Of a stretch of 64,000 nt of DNA, positions 11,772-22,193 are shown piece by piece. The stretch lies in NCBI RefSeq assembly GCF_012932915.1, contig NZ_VCQU01000012.1, positions 62,001 through 126,000 of the forward strand. Reading direction: 5' to 3'. Both the position numbers and the translations under genes were made by a program. How positions within the stretch are numbered: position 1 is the first letter of the stretch; each line of letters begins with the position of its first letter. The notes below the pieces were generated by a model. It saw nothing but the letters and a program-made list of their open reading frames with translations. It did no database searches and was not told the DNA's origin. Source of the stretch: Antrihabitans stalactiti (GTDB lineage Bacteria; Actinomycetota; Actinomycetes; Mycobacteriales; Mycobacteriaceae).

Positions 11772-12278
11772 ATGAAGCGTCGGATTTCGTGGTTTCTGGT
11801 CGTCGGAGCGCTCACGGTAGCTCTGGTGGGCTGTTCGGACGACACGAAGGGCACGCCGTCGGCAAGTCCGTCGACGACGACGGCTGCGGCCGCGGCAACT
11901 TCGGCATCGCCGACGTCTGGCGCGACGTCGACGAGCAAGTCCGGGACATCCACGAGCTCGACGGCGGCGACCACCACGGACAGCCACCCGTCGCTGTTCC
12001 CGGCCGACTTCCCGTATCCGACGAATCTGACGATCGAGAAGCGGACCAATGACAAAGCGTCGGCATTGATCGAAGGAACGACGGCCACGAGTGCCGACGA
12101 AATCATCGCGTTCTACGACACCAAGCTGCCACCGCTGGGCTGGACCTACAGCGAGGGGACCTCGAGCGGTGGAGCACATCAGTTCACCCGGGGACCGCTG
12201 ACCGCCAGCATCGTCGCGTCGAAAATTCCGGATAGCGACCAGACCACGTTCCAGTTCTCGATCATCACCTCCGAGTAG
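11772..12278 (+). CDS. Predicted lipoprotein of unknown function
   Basis: The 168 residues begin with a lipoprotein signal peptide ([20 protein letters not shown]) and a lipobox cysteine at position 21 (LVGC). A Ser/Thr/Ala-rich low-complexity linker follows to about residue 70. The globular C-terminal half contains [16 protein letters not shown] and a later [20 protein letters not shown]. The latter resembles small secreted domains that occur in actinobacterial cell-envelope proteins, but I do not recognise a named family. It sits directly behind the receptor kinase, so it could be a ligand or a functional partner outside the membrane; that is inference from position only. Confidence 0.85.
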   Translation: MKRRISWFLVVGALTVALVGCSDDTKGTPSASPSTTTAAAAATSASPTSGATSTSKSGTSTSSTAATTTDSHPSLFPADFPYPTNLTIEKRTNDKASALIEGTTATSADEIIAFYDTKLPPLGWTYSEGTSSGGAHQFTRGPLTASIVASKIPDSDQTTFQFSIITSE

Positions 12279-12330
12279 GCAGGCAGGCGAATTCGCCGCC
12301 TCGACGCACCACCTGCAACAATGGCTCTTC

Positions 12331-12594
12331 GTGAAGACCTTCGAATCCCTGTTCGCCGACCTGGAAGACCGTGCTGCGACCCGTCCTGCCGGGTCCGGAA
12401 CGGTCGCGGCCCTCGACGCCGGGGTCCATTCGCAGGGCAAGAAGGTCCTCGAAGAGGCTGGTGAGGTCTGGCTGGCCGCCGAGCACGAGAGCGACGAATC
12501 GCTCGCCGAGGAGATCTCGCAACTCCTGTACTGGGTGCAGGTATTGATGGTCGGGCGGGGCTTGAAGCTCGAGGACGTTTACCGACATCTGTAG
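12331..12594 (+). CDS. hisE: Phosphoribosyl-ATP pyrophosphatase
   Basis: This 87-residue enzyme catalyses the second step of histidine biosynthesis, hydrolysing phosphoribosyl-ATP to phosphoribosyl-AMP. It has the MazG-like metal-binding helices with [15 protein letters not shown] and [12 protein letters not shown]. The length is normal for the stand-alone actinobacterial HisE. It begins with GTG. hisG follows 45 nt downstream, the usual arrangement in Mycobacteriales. Confidence 0.96.
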   Translation: MKTFESLFADLEDRAATRPAGSGTVAALDAGVHSQGKKVLEEAGEVWLAAEHESDESLAEEISQLLYWVQVLMVGRGLKLEDVYRHL

Positions 12595-12639
12595 GTCGCG
12601 CCCCGACTGAGCCTTCCCACACAGAAAGAGACTTCTACG

Positions 12640-13491
12640 ATGCTGCGTGTTGCAGTACCCAACAAAGGCGCCCTCTCCGAGGCAGCTGCCGAAATTCTTA
12701 CCGAAGCCGGCTACCGTCGCCGGACAGATTCCCGTGACCTGACTGTTCTCGACACGGCCAACCAGGTCGAGTTCTTCTTCTTGCGGCCCAAAGACATTGC
12801 GATCTACGTCGGTTCCGGCGAGCTCGATCTCGGCATCACCGGTCGCGATCTGGCCTTGGACTCGGGCGCGACGGTCGACGAGCGGCTCGCGCTCGGATTC
12901 GGACGGTCCTCGTTTCGCTACGCCGCTCCGGCTGGCCGGGAGTGGACGCCGAACGACCTCGGCGGGTTGCGGATCGCGACCTCGTATCCCAACCTCGTGC
13001 GCGCCGACCTGAAGGCACGCGGTCTGGAGGCGACGGTGATCCGCCTCGACGGCGCTGTCGAAATCTCCATTCAGCTCGGCGTCGCCGATGCCATCGCCGA
13101 TGTCGTCGGGTCCGGGCGGACGCTGCGCCAGCACAACCTGGTCGCCTTCGGCGAATCGCTGTGCGACTCCGAAGGTGTCCTCATCGAGCGGGCCGGATCC
13201 AACGGCGACGACCGTGCGCGCAACCAGCTCGTCGCTCGCATCCAAGGCGTCGTATTCGCCCAGCAGTACCTGATGCTCGACTACGACTGCCCGCGCAGCT
13301 TGCTCGACGAGGCCGTGAAGATCACGCCCGGCCTCGAATCACCGACCGTCGCACCGCTCGCCGACGAGGACTGGGTGGCCGTCCGCGCCATGGTGCCGCG
13401 CAAGATACACAACGACGTGATGGACCAGCTCGCCGACCTCGGTGCCAAAGCGATTCTCGCCTCCGACATCCGGTCCTGCCGCGCCTTCTGA
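12640..13491 (+). CDS. hisG: ATP phosphoribosyltransferase (long form)
   Basis: HisG condenses ATP and PRPP in the committed, histidine-inhibited step of histidine biosynthesis. At 283 residues it is the long, HisZ-independent form. The first about 210 residues form the two-lobed catalytic part ([26 protein letters not shown], and the PRPP loop [19 protein letters not shown]). The last about 70 form the regulatory ferredoxin-like domain that binds histidine. An AAAGAGA purine stretch precedes the ATG. It is convergent with a lipoprotein gene, only 1 nt separating the two stops. Confidence 0.97.
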   Translation: MLRVAVPNKGALSEAAAEILTEAGYRRRTDSRDLTVLDTANQVEFFFLRPKDIAIYVGSGELDLGITGRDLALDSGATVDERLALGFGRSSFRYAAPAGREWTPNDLGGLRIATSYPNLVRADLKARGLEATVIRLDGAVEISIQLGVADAIADVVGSGRTLRQHNLVAFGESLCDSEGVLIERAGSNGDDRARNQLVARIQGVVFAQQYLMLDYDCPRSLLDEAVKITPGLESPTVAPLADEDWVAVRAMVPRKIHNDVMDQLADLGAKAILASDIRSCRAF

Positions 13492-13492
13492 C

Positions 13493-13879
13493 TCAGCGAA
13501 GGATGGGTTTGACCAGGGCGACAACCTGCTTCAGGACCTGGGGTGTGTCGTTTCGCAGGTCGTATGCGGTCACTACCTTCTGGTTCCCTGAGTCGTAGTC
13601 GACAGTGACCGTGTACTCGAACCCATCGCAGCATGGGCCCGGGACGTCGTAATTCAAGTCGGTGAACTCGCGGCTGGAGACGAGGTCAAGCAATTGCGTC
13701 CTCGTGTCGGCGTCGAGTTCTACGTCCGTAACCGCTTTGTGCACACCTGCGACGCCGCCGGTCTTGAGAACTGTGACCGCTGCGGCATGCGGATTCGCGG
13801 GGGTTGCGCTGCCGTGGATCGTGCACGCGCCGAGCAGTGCGAGTGATGCGACGAACAGAACGAATCGGGCCACAGGCAT
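13493..13879 (-). CDS. Small predicted lipoprotein
   Basis: The 128-residue product has a lipoprotein signal peptide ending in the lipobox LLGAC (cysteine at position 19), followed by a short spacer. The mature domain of about 90 residues contains FTDLNYDVPGPCCDGFEY and a VTVDYDSGNQKVVTAYD beta-hairpin. Its size and the tyrosine-rich beta strands recall small secreted protease-inhibitor-like folds, but I cannot assign a family. The vicinal CC pair is notable. It is convergent with hisG and divergent from the YeiH locus. Confidence 0.8.
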   Translation of the reverse strand: MPVARFVLFVASLALLGACTIHGSATPANPHAAAVTVLKTGGVAGVHKAVTDVELDADTRTQLLDLVSSREFTDLNYDVPGPCCDGFEYTVTVDYDSGNQKVVTAYDLRNDTPQVLKQVVALVKPILR

Positions 13880-13942
13880 ATCCCAGTGTGCCTCATCGGT
13901 TCAGGTTGATTTCAACCGCAGACTGCGTGGTCAGCGCGTTGA

Positions 13943-13948
13943 TACGTT
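13943..13948 (+). promoter_or_regulatory. -10 hexamer TACGTT of the small membrane protein/YeiH operon
   Basis: TACGTT lies 7 nt before the ATG at 13956, supporting that ATG as the leaderless start of the 37-residue protein. Confidence 0.5.
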
Positions 13949-13955
13949 GCCGCGC

Positions 13956-14069
13956 ATGTCCAACGAGAAACGAATCACCGTGAACGAAGACTGGCTTGCC
14001 GTCATCGTCGGTCTCGCCCTGCTGGCACTCGTCCTGGTGGGCGCAATACCCGACGGGCTGGTGCCGTGA
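13956..14069 (+). CDS. 37-residue single-pass membrane protein coupled to the YeiH exporter
   Basis: This very short gene encodes a charged N-terminus (MSNEKRITVNEDWLAV) and one transmembrane helix (about 14-32, AVIVGLALLALVLVGA). Its TGA overlaps the ATG of the next gene (TGATG), so translation is coupled. In long members of the YeiH/UPF0324 exporter family the protein itself begins with a similar EDW-A-VIIGL-type helix, recalled from memory. This gene therefore looks like that N-terminal helix encoded separately. A longer upstream open frame exists, but the leaderless -10 and the coupling favour this short start. Confidence 0.7.
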   Translation: MSNEKRITVNEDWLAVIVGLALLALVLVGAIPDGLVP

Positions 14070-15202
14070 TGACCGAGATCGAGACCACCTCCGAGACCAC
14101 CACCGAAACCAAGACCGCCGGGACGACGAACGACGCGATCGTTGCAGCTGTGGCAGGAGTCGCCGCCGTCGTGGTGCTCGGTGCGCTGACCAGATACTTC
14201 GAGGTCCACGTACCGCAATGGGCGGCGGACACCCCGTTCAAGCGTGTCGCGAAATCGATCGAATTCCCCGTCTATGCAATCGCTCTCGGCCTGTTGGGCA
14301 ATGTGATCCTGACGAAACTCGGCATCCGGGAACGTCTTTCAGCAGGCTTCCGGACCGAGTTCTTCATCAAGACCGGCCTTGTCCTGCTCGGGGCGTCGAT
14401 CAACTTGAAGATCTTGGTCACCGCGGCCGGACCGTCGATTGTGCAGGCCCTGTTGCTGATCACGACGGTGTTCGGGTTCACGTGGTGGCTCGGCGGTCGG
14501 CTGGGGCTCGACGACAAGCTGCGGGCATTGCTGTCGTCGGCGGTGTCGATCTGCGGCGTGAGCGCTGCGATCGCCGCGGCTGGCGCGGTCCAGGCCAAGC
14601 GTGAGCAGTTGGCGTACAGCGCCTCGCTAGTCATCGTGTTCGCCCTGCCGTCGATCTTCCTGTTGCCGTGGCTGGCAGGGGTTTTCGGACTGTCGGACCC
14701 GGTCGCTGGTGCATGGATCGGCGGCAACATCGACACGACCGCCGCCGTGGCAGCCTCCGGCGCGATTGCGGGGGAGGACGCGCTGCAGATCGCGACCATC
14801 GTCAAGACCACGCAGAATGCGTTGATCGGCTTCGTCGCGATCGCCTTGACCGCGTATTTCGCGTTGAAGGTCGAGCGGGTCGAAGGCGCACCACGACCGT
14901 CGATCGGCGTGTTCTGGCAGCGGTTCCCGAAGTTCGTGCTCGGGTTCATCGCCGCGTCGATCATCGGCACCCTCTACCTGCAATCCGCCGGGGCGGACGG
15001 CAAGGCGCACATCGCGATCGTCAACGATCTGCGGACCTGGTTCCTGATCTTCGCGTTCGTCTCGATCGGTCTGGAGTTCTCGGCGCGCGGCTTGCGTGAG
15101 GCTGGCTGGCGCCCGATCGTAGTGTTCGCGTCGGCGACGGTGGTCAATATCGTTGTCGCACTTGGACTCGCGACCCTGCTGTTCTCGAACTTCGAGGTCT
15201 AG
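14069..15202 (+). CDS. YeiH/UPF0324 family putative sulfate (or sulfonate/cysteine-related) exporter
   Basis: This 377-residue polytopic inner-membrane protein has about ten hydrophobic segments after a Thr/Glu-rich cytosolic start. Family landmarks are KSIEFPVYAIALGLLGN, LVLLGASINLKIL, SSAVSICGVSAAIAAAGAV and KTTQNALIGFVAIAL. The family is annotated as putative sulfate exporters; the true substrate is not firmly established. The ATG at 14069 overlaps the stop of the small membrane gene; a GTG one codon earlier is the alternative. Its TAG stop shares CTAG with the convergent oxygenase gene. Confidence 0.9.
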   Translation: MTEIETTSETTTETKTAGTTNDAIVAAVAGVAAVVVLGALTRYFEVHVPQWAADTPFKRVAKSIEFPVYAIALGLLGNVILTKLGIRERLSAGFRTEFFIKTGLVLLGASINLKILVTAAGPSIVQALLLITTVFGFTWWLGGRLGLDDKLRALLSSAVSICGVSAAIAAAGAVQAKREQLAYSASLVIVFALPSIFLLPWLAGVFGLSDPVAGAWIGGNIDTTAAVAASGAIAGEDALQIATIVKTTQNALIGFVAIALTAYFALKVERVEGAPRPSIGVFWQRFPKFVLGFIAASIIGTLYLQSAGADGKAHIAIVNDLRTWFLIFAFVSIGLEFSARGLREAGWRPIVVFASATVVNIVVALGLATLLFSNFEV

Positions 15203-16407
15203 CGGCGCAACGCAGACGTCGCGTCGTACTGGTCTCGCTTGTTCTCGGACTGCCAGTCGTACCAGCGCTCCCACGCCTGGACCGACTGCTGCTGCCAGAG
15301 GGCATCGATGGGCGGTACGACGCGACGCACGCCTTCCAACATGGCAACCAGTGGCGCTCGTGCCAGCAGCAGAGCCAGTCCCAACCATGGGGTGGGGAGG
15401 TCGTAGCGGCGCCGGTTCCACGGAAGCATGAACAGCTTCGTGTAGCCGGCCTGGATGTTGAGATGCAGCAACGCCCGCGCCCTGTCGACGCCGCGCTGGT
15501 GGGGCTTGGGCGAGAACGACGGTACGAACGATTCGACCAACTCGCGCCCCAGGTCGCCGGCATCGTTCGATCTGGTTGCGTCGAACAGATACAGAATGCG
15601 GACCGCGTCGGCGACGGTTTCGGGATAGATATCGTCGCATCGCACGCCGATGAGATGCCCGAGGTAGCGGTTGAAGTGCAATAGCGCCAGGATCTCCTGG
15701 TGCGACGTGAGGTAGCCGAGCGCGTACAGCCCGAGTGCCGGTCCGACGCTACCGCCCAGCAAAGTCAGCATCATCTCGGCCTGGCTGATCGGCAGACCCC
15801 AACGGGCGCTGTCCCATTCGGCATGGTCGGTGACCCGTCGGCGCACGCTGACGTGCATCACGCGGACCTTCATCGAGATCGTCCGAGCGGGTGATCCTGG
15901 TGTGAGGGCCGCGCCCGGCCTACAGACCTCGATCCACCATCGACTCGTCCCGAGGTAGCGGTGCAGCGCGCGGTCGCCTGCGTAACCGCCCGACAACGAC
16001 AGTGGGACGGCCAGCGACGCCTCGGTGTAGGTGTCCATCGTCCCGGCGTTCGCGATCGAGCCCAAGGTGTAGCCCCAGCGGCGCCAGACGGCAGCGCCCT
16101 GCTCGACGAGGTCCGGCTGCACCCACTCCGGTATGTGCTCGAACTCGGCGAAGAGTTCGCGCATCGACTCGGGTGCATCGGGGATCTCGTCGATCGACGT
16201 TTCGAGTGCGCGGTCGAGTAGGTCGCGCGACTTTCGTGCGCCCAGCGGTCCGAGAAAGGTTTCGTCGACGAACGCCTCAGCGACGGGGTCGCCTTCGGTC
16301 AGCAGTTCGCGATAGCGCGCACTGACTTTCTCGTCGGGCAACAGATCGAACCCGGTGACTCGCTTCACGATGTTGCGGACGCGGTCGTTTCCGCTGTTCA
16401 CCTGCAT
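15199..16407 (-). CDS. Oxygenase MpaB family / DUF2236 (latex-clearing-like) protein
   Basis: This 402-residue protein matches the DUF2236/MpaB group, which includes rubber-degrading Lcp oxygenases and fungal MpaB and is expected to bind b-type haem. Visible landmarks are AGTMDTYTEASLAVPLSLSGGY (near the expected haem pocket), RVMHVSVRRRV-DHAEWD with a conserved histidine/tryptophan region, and WGLPISQAEM. The C-terminus has amphipathic rather than clearly membrane-spanning segments. No signal peptide is seen. Its substrate is unknown. The ATG has TAATAT 7 nt upstream and no ribosome-binding site. An inverted repeat overlaps its predicted -35 region. Confidence 0.85.
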   Translation of the reverse strand: MQVNSGNDRVRNIVKRVTGFDLLPDEKVSARYRELLTEGDPVAEAFVDETFLGPLGARKSRDLLDRALETSIDEIPDAPESMRELFAEFEHIPEWVQPDLVEQGAAVWRRWGYTLGSIANAGTMDTYTEASLAVPLSLSGGYAGDRALHRYLGTSRWWIEVCRPGAALTPGSPARTISMKVRVMHVSVRRRVTDHAEWDSARWGLPISQAEMMLTLLGGSVGPALGLYALGYLTSHQEILALLHFNRYLGHLIGVRCDDIYPETVADAVRILYLFDATRSNDAGDLGRELVESFVPSFSPKPHQRGVDRARALLHLNIQAGYTKLFMLPWNRRRYDLPTPWLGLALLLARAPLVAMLEGVRRVVPPIDALWQQQSVQAWERWYDWQSENKRDQYDATSALRR

Positions 16408-16414
16408 GGAGCTG

Positions 16415-16420
16415 ATATTA
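16415..16420 (-). promoter_or_regulatory. -10 hexamer TAATAT of the MpaB-family oxygenase gene
   Basis: TAATAT on the reverse strand is 7 nt before the ATG at 16407. This is a leaderless-type promoter. Confidence 0.55.
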
Positions 16421-16428
16421 CCAGAAAC

Positions 16429-16442
16429 GACAACAGACGTTG

Positions 16443-16444
<2 letters not shown>
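16429..16444. promoter_or_regulatory. Inverted repeat GACAAC-N4-GTTGTC upstream of the oxygenase gene
   Basis: GACAAC-AGAC-GTTGTC is a perfect 6-4-6 repeat. It spans the region where the -35 box of the oxygenase promoter should be (about 16437-16442) and touches the stop codon of the RecB-like gene. A repressor operator is more likely than a terminator because no U-run follows, but both remain possible. Confidence 0.5.
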
Positions 16445-18211
<1,767 letters not shown>

Positions 18212-18212
18212 C

Positions 18213-18761
18213 CTAGCGCGCGAGCGGCCGGTGCTGGGTCTGCAGGTACCAGAGCGCCTGGTTGGCGTGGATGTTCGCACGCAGCTCGCTCGAGATCTTC
18301 TTGACGACGGTGCCGTCCGAGTCGATGACGAACGTGACGCGCTTGACCGGCAACATCCGGGCCAGCAGCCCGCGCCGTTGCTTTCGTTTGTGGGCATGGC
18401 GGCCACCGCGCTCGGACACGCGTTCGGCGATGGCGGCAAGGGCGCCGCGGCGGACGCCGAAGTGACTCGCGACCGTCCCGTCGGCATCCGAGAGGAGTGG
18501 GAAGTCGAACGCGCGTTGCTGTGCGAAACGGGCCTGCTTGTCGACGGAATCAGGGCTGATGCCCACTCGCTGCGCCCCGACCATCGCGAAGTCGGCACCG
18601 AGATCGCGAAAGTGGCAAGCCTCTACAGAACAGATCGGGGACGAGGCGATCGGGTAGAAGAACAGCACGACCGGCCCGTTCTCGAGGAACGAGTAGAGGG
18701 CGCGCCGGGACCCGGTGTGATCGTACAAATAGAAATTCGGCGCCTGATCGCCTTCTTGCAT
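18213..18761 (-). CDS. Peroxiredoxin, BCP/AhpE-like thiol peroxidase
   Basis: This 182-residue thioredoxin-fold enzyme should reduce hydrogen peroxide or organic hydroperoxides. The active-site segment is ASSPICSVEACHFRD, with a peroxidatic cysteine in the position of the usual TPGCT motif and a possible resolving cysteine five residues later, as in atypical 2-Cys BCP enzymes. The usual TxxC threonine is replaced (SPIC), which is a departure from the family consensus. A basic insertion (HAHKRKQRRG, about 120-130) is also unusual. The ATG has TAATCT 6 nt upstream and no ribosome-binding site. Confidence 0.88.
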   Translation of the reverse strand: MQEGDQAPNFYLYDHTGSRRALYSFLENGPVVLFFYPIASSPICSVEACHFRDLGADFAMVGAQRVGISPDSVDKQARFAQQRAFDFPLLSDADGTVASHFGVRRGALAAIAERVSERGGRHAHKRKQRRGLLARMLPVKRVTFVIDSDGTVVKKISSELRANIHANQALWYLQTQHRPLAR

Positions 18762-18767
18762 AGGTGA

Positions 18768-18773
18768 AGATTA
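18768..18773 (-). promoter_or_regulatory. -10 hexamer TAATCT of the peroxiredoxin gene
   Basis: TAATCT on the reverse strand lies 6 nt before the ATG at 18761, a leaderless-type promoter. Confidence 0.55.
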
Positions 18774-18779
18774 CGCATT

Positions 18780-19301
18780 TCAGCAGGGTGCGCGGCCCAA
18801 AGCCCTCAGGTTGCAGGTGCTGTCGTGGTTCAGCTTCCACGCGCCGTCGACGTTGTCCCAGGTCATATGGATCGGCACGGTGCCGTGCGGTGACGTCACG
18901 TCGACCATTGCGATCGCGCTCGTGCCCTGCACGACGACCTCATTGACTGCGAACGTGACCCGACCGTAGTTCTGCAGACCGGCTGCCATGGTTTCGAGCC
19001 CCTGCACATGGACGGGTCCGTCGACGATCAGCGGCACCTTGTCGGCCGCCGGAATCGACGGATCCACGAGCTTGGCGAGCGAATCCTGCAACAACTCCGG
19101 CGCGGGGGCCGCGACAGCAGGGGGCGGCGGTGTGTTCACGGTTGTTGTCTGCTCGGTCGACGATTGCGCCGACGTCGATACGCCCGGTCCAGCAGTCGGC
19201 TCTGCCTGATCGCTGTCGGAACCGCATGCCGCGACGCCGACCGCAACGACTAGTGCACTCGTGGCGATAAAGAAATTGCGGACCACATTGCGGAAAACCA
19301 C
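18780..19301 (-). CDS. Lipoprotein with MTB12-like (low molecular weight antigen) C-terminal domain
   Basis: The 173-residue product has a lipoprotein signal peptide (VVFRNVVRNFFIATSALVVAV) with lipobox VAAC, then a Thr/Pro-rich linker. The C-terminal domain (about 75-173) reads LLQDSLAKLVDPSIPAADK, VDGPVHVQGLETMA, VTFAVNEVVVQG and IHMTWDNVDGAWKL. This is the MTB12/CFP-2 domain seen in several mycobacterial antigens and envelope lipoproteins. I set the start at GTG 19301, preceded by GAAAGG; the frame is open 87 codons further but that part lacks a signal peptide and runs into the arc promoter. In position it resembles lppK (Rv2116) of M. tuberculosis. Confidence 0.85.
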   Translation of the reverse strand: MVFRNVVRNFFIATSALVVAVGVAACGSDSDQAEPTAGPGVSTSAQSSTEQTTTVNTPPPPAVAAPAPELLQDSLAKLVDPSIPAADKVPLIVDGPVHVQGLETMAAGLQNYGRVTFAVNEVVVQGTSAIAMVDVTSPHGTVPIHMTWDNVDGAWKLNHDSTCNLRALGRAPC

Positions 19302-19464
19302 TTGTGCGACCTTTCGATTCGGCGCTTGCTTGAAGTGAACAGAATCGGGGAACGCCACGTTAACACTACGTTCGGTGTGGTCCGAGCAAACATGAAGTGA
19401 CCAGCTAGCTACGTGTCGGAAAGCGGAATCTCCCCGCTGCCGGTAGCGTTGATAGACCGGTACC

Positions 19465-19472
19465 GGGAGGAG
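19465..19472 (+). promoter_or_regulatory. Shine-Dalgarno GGGAGGAG that fixes the arc start
   Basis: GGGAGGAG lies 6 nt before the ATG at 19479 and is the strongest ribosome-binding site in the region. It argues against the in-frame GTG at 19413 as the start. Confidence 0.75.
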
Positions 19473-19478
19473 TTGCAC

Positions 19479-21239
19479 ATGAGCCCCATTGATAGTTCGG
19501 ATTCGGCAGCCTGGCGCGAGCTCGAGGCGTTGCGTGCCGAGGCTGCAGGACTCCGTCGCCAACTTGCCGAGTCACCCGAGCGGTCGCGTGAGCTCGAATC
19601 GCGCATCGACTCGTTGACAATTCGGAACACGAAGTTGATGGACACGTTGAAGGACGCGCGTCAGCAACTCGTGGCCCTCCGCGAAGAGGTCGATCGACTC
19701 GGTCAACCGCCGAGCGGTTATGGCGTATTGCTGCATGTGCACGACGACGAGACTGTCGACGTCTTCACATCCGGTCGCAAGATGCGGCTCACCTGCTCGC
19801 CCAACATCGACACGGACACCCTGGCTCTCGGCCAGACCGTTCGGTTGAACGAGGCGCTCACGGTCGTCGAAGCCGGCAAATTCGAGAGCGTCGGCGAGAT
19901 CACGACGCTGCGCGAAATCCTCGACAACGGCACCCGCGCGCTGGTTGTCGGGCACGCCGACGAGGAGCGCGTGGTCTGGCTGGCCGAGCCGTTGGCAAGG
20001 GTCGCGGAGATCGACGACGTCGACGACCCCGATTCCCCGATCCGGAAGCTGCGGCCGGGCGACTCGTTGCTCGTCGACGCCAAGGCCGGCTACGCATTCG
20101 AGCGCATTCCGAAGGCCGAGGTCGAAGACCTGGTGCTCGAAGAGGTGCCGGACGTCGATTACAGCGACATCGGTGGGCTCGGTCGGCAGATCGAGCAGAT
20201 CCGTGACGCCGTCGAGCTGCCGTTCCTGCACAAGGAACTGTTCCGTGAGTACGCGCTACGGCCGCCGAAGGGTGTTCTGCTCTACGGTCCGCCCGGTTGC
20301 GGTAAGACGCTGATCGCCAAGGCCGTCGCGAACTCGTTGGCGAAGAAGATCGCCGAAGCGCGCGGTGAGGATGCCAAGGAAGCCAAGTCGTACTTCCTCA
20401 ACATCAAGGGCCCCGAGCTGCTCAACAAGTTCGTCGGCGAGACCGAGCGCCACATCCGGATCATCTTCCAACGTGCGCGCGAAAAAGCGTCCGAGGGCAC
20501 TCCGGTGATCGTGTTCTTCGACGAGATGGATTCGATCTTCCGCACCCGCGGGTCGGGCGTCTCGTCCGATGTCGAAACGACGGTCGTGCCGCAGTTGCTG
20601 TCGGAGATCGACGGCGTCGAAGGCCTGGAGAACGTCATCGTGATCGGCGCCTCCAACCGCGAAGACATGATCGATCCCGCGATCCTGCGCCCCGGTCGTC
20701 TCGACGTGAAGATCAAGATCGAGCGCCCGGACGCCGAATCTGCGCAGGACATCTTCTCGAAGTACCTCACCGAGTCGCTGCCCGTGCACATCGACGACCT
20801 CAACGAGTTCGGTGGCGATCGCGCTGCGTGCATCGCGGCGATGATCGAGAAGGTCGTCGAGCGGATGTACGCCGAAAGCGAGGACAACCGCTTCCTGGAG
20901 GTCACCTATGCAAACGGTGACAAGGAAGTCCTGTACTTCAAGGACTTCAACTCCGGCGCGATGATCCAGAACATCGTGGACCGGTCGAAGAAGTACGCGA
21001 TCAAGGCGGTCCTCGAGTCGGGGTCGAAGGGCCTGCGGATTCAGCACCTGTTCGATTCGATCGTCGACGAGTTCTCGGAGAACGAGGACCTGCCGAACAC
21101 GACGAATCCGGACGACTGGGCGCGCATCTCCGGCAAGAAGGGCGAGCGCATCGTCTACATTCGCACCCTTGTCACCGGCAAGAACGCGAGTGCCAGCCGA
21201 GCGATCGACACGGAGTCGAACACCGGTCAGTACCTGTAG
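19479..21239 (+). CDS. arc: Proteasome-associated AAA+ ATPase ARC/Mpa
   Basis: ARC/Mpa forms a hexameric ring that binds pupylated proteins through its N-terminal coiled coils, unfolds them and feeds them to the 20S proteasome. The 586 residues show a coiled coil (about 8-75), two OB-fold segments (about 80-200, [14 protein letters not shown]) and the AAA domain with Walker A GPPGCGKT (270-277) and Walker B Asp348/Glu349 in FFDEMDS. The C-terminus ends in GQYL, the tyrosine-bearing tail that docks on the proteasome. The start is ATG 19479 because of its strong ribosome-binding site; the GTG at 19413 would add 22 residues not expected in the family. Confidence 0.97.
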   Translation: MSPIDSSDSAAWRELEALRAEAAGLRRQLAESPERSRELESRIDSLTIRNTKLMDTLKDARQQLVALREEVDRLGQPPSGYGVLLHVHDDETVDVFTSGRKMRLTCSPNIDTDTLALGQTVRLNEALTVVEAGKFESVGEITTLREILDNGTRALVVGHADEERVVWLAEPLARVAEIDDVDDPDSPIRKLRPGDSLLVDAKAGYAFERIPKAEVEDLVLEEVPDVDYSDIGGLGRQIEQIRDAVELPFLHKELFREYALRPPKGVLLYGPPGCGKTLIAKAVANSLAKKIAEARGEDAKEAKSYFLNIKGPELLNKFVGETERHIRIIFQRAREKASEGTPVIVFFDEMDSIFRTRGSGVSSDVETTVVPQLLSEIDGVEGLENVIVIGASNREDMIDPAILRPGRLDVKIKIERPDAESAQDIFSKYLTESLPVHIDDLNEFGGDRAACIAAMIEKVVERMYAESEDNRFLEVTYANGDKEVLYFKDFNSGAMIQNIVDRSKKYAIKAVLESGSKGLRIQHLFDSIVDEFSENEDLPNTTNPDDWARISGKKGERIVYIRTLVTGKNASASRAIDTESNTGQYL

Positions 21240-22160
21240 TCACGCGGTCTGCAGCGCCAGCCCATCGAGCAGGCGCTGCAGACCGAACTCGAACAGCGCG
21301 TCGAGGTCGAAGTCGTATTGGGCCGCAAAAAGCTGTGCCATGTTAGGCAGCGTCCCTGACGCAAGGATCGCCCCGAGTACTTGGTGTTGCGTCGCCATCC
21401 ATTTATCGTTGTCCAGGCCGCTCATCGCCTCGGCTTCGGATTCCATCTCGATGTTGATTGCCATCCCGCGCACGTAGTTGAACAGCGTGAGGTGGATGGT
21501 GAACTTCTCGTGCAAGTCGAGGCCCTGGCCGTCGAGCGCTTGCAACACCCACTCGGTGTGGGCCATCCCGCGTGGGATCGGTTGCGGCCGCGTCAAAGAC
21601 AGCGCAGGCGCCAGCCATGGGTGTTTACGGAACATCGCCCATAACGTCGTGAACGCGACCTCCAACTTGCCACGGGAGTCGGCTGGGGGATCGGCGGGGA
21701 AGCCCAATTCGTCGAAGACCGAATCCAGCATCAACAACAAGAGACCGTCTTTGTCGTCGACATGGCGATAGAGCGACATGGTCGCCACACCGATATCGCT
21801 GGCAACTCGGCGCATCGACAAGGCAGCGAGACCCTCGGCGTCGGCAATGGCGATGGCTGCCGCGACAATTCGTTCCTTTGTCAAGGTCGGCGCAGGCTCG
21901 GACGGTTGGGCGCGCGGACGGTTGCGCGATTCAGGCGCGCGGTCGGCGACGACGGTGCCGACGCCCGGCACCGCACGGACCAAGCCGTCTTGCCGCAGGG
22001 TTGTGAGGACCTTCGACGCGGTAGCCATCGCGACATTCCAGCGTCGCGTGATGTCTCGGGTCGACGGCACGCGGTCGCCGGGAGCCAGTACCCCAGTATC
22101 GATCGACTCTCGTATTTCGGCGACGATTCGCACGTACGGCGGGTCCGCGCTTTTGTCCAT
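21240..22160 (-). CDS. Fusion regulator: GntR winged helix plus TetR-type domain
   Basis: The 306 residues combine two DNA-binding families. Residues 1-70 are a GntR winged helix (YVRIVAEIRESIDTG, LAPGDRVPSTRDITRRW, LVRAVPGVGTVV). Residues about 92-140 are a second, TetR-type helix-turn-helix (ALSMRRVASDIGVATMSLYRHVDDK), followed by a TetR ligand-binding domain to the end. The architecture occurs in actinobacteria but is uncommon. It is divergent from a flavin monooxygenase, with three copies of an ACTAGTGCA element between them, so it very likely controls that gene and itself. GGGAG precedes the ATG. It is convergent with arc with no gap. Confidence 0.9.
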   Translation of the reverse strand: MDKSADPPYVRIVAEIRESIDTGVLAPGDRVPSTRDITRRWNVAMATASKVLTTLRQDGLVRAVPGVGTVVADRAPESRNRPRAQPSEPAPTLTKERIVAAAIAIADAEGLAALSMRRVASDIGVATMSLYRHVDDKDGLLLLMLDSVFDELGFPADPPADSRGKLEVAFTTLWAMFRKHPWLAPALSLTRPQPIPRGMAHTEWVLQALDGQGLDLHEKFTIHLTLFNYVRGMAINIEMESEAEAMSGLDNDKWMATQHQVLGAILASGTLPNMAQLFAAQYDFDLDALFEFGLQRLLDGLALQTA

Positions 22161-22170
22161 TTCAACTCCC

Positions 22171-22183
22171 GTGTACTAGTGCA
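22171..22183. promoter_or_regulatory. Operator copy 1 (GTGTACTAGTGCA)
   Basis: This is the first of two identical 13-nt direct repeats, 23 bp apart start to start (about two helical turns). It contains the palindrome TACTAGTGCA/TGCACTAGTA-like core and lies 10 nt from the regulator start codon. Confidence 0.65.
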
Positions 22184-22193
22184 CGCCGCTAGT

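Noticed and set aside
19413-19478. Longer ARC protein starting at GTG 19413
   Set aside because: The strong Shine-Dalgarno sequence at 19465-19472 and the expected family N-terminus point to ATG 19479.
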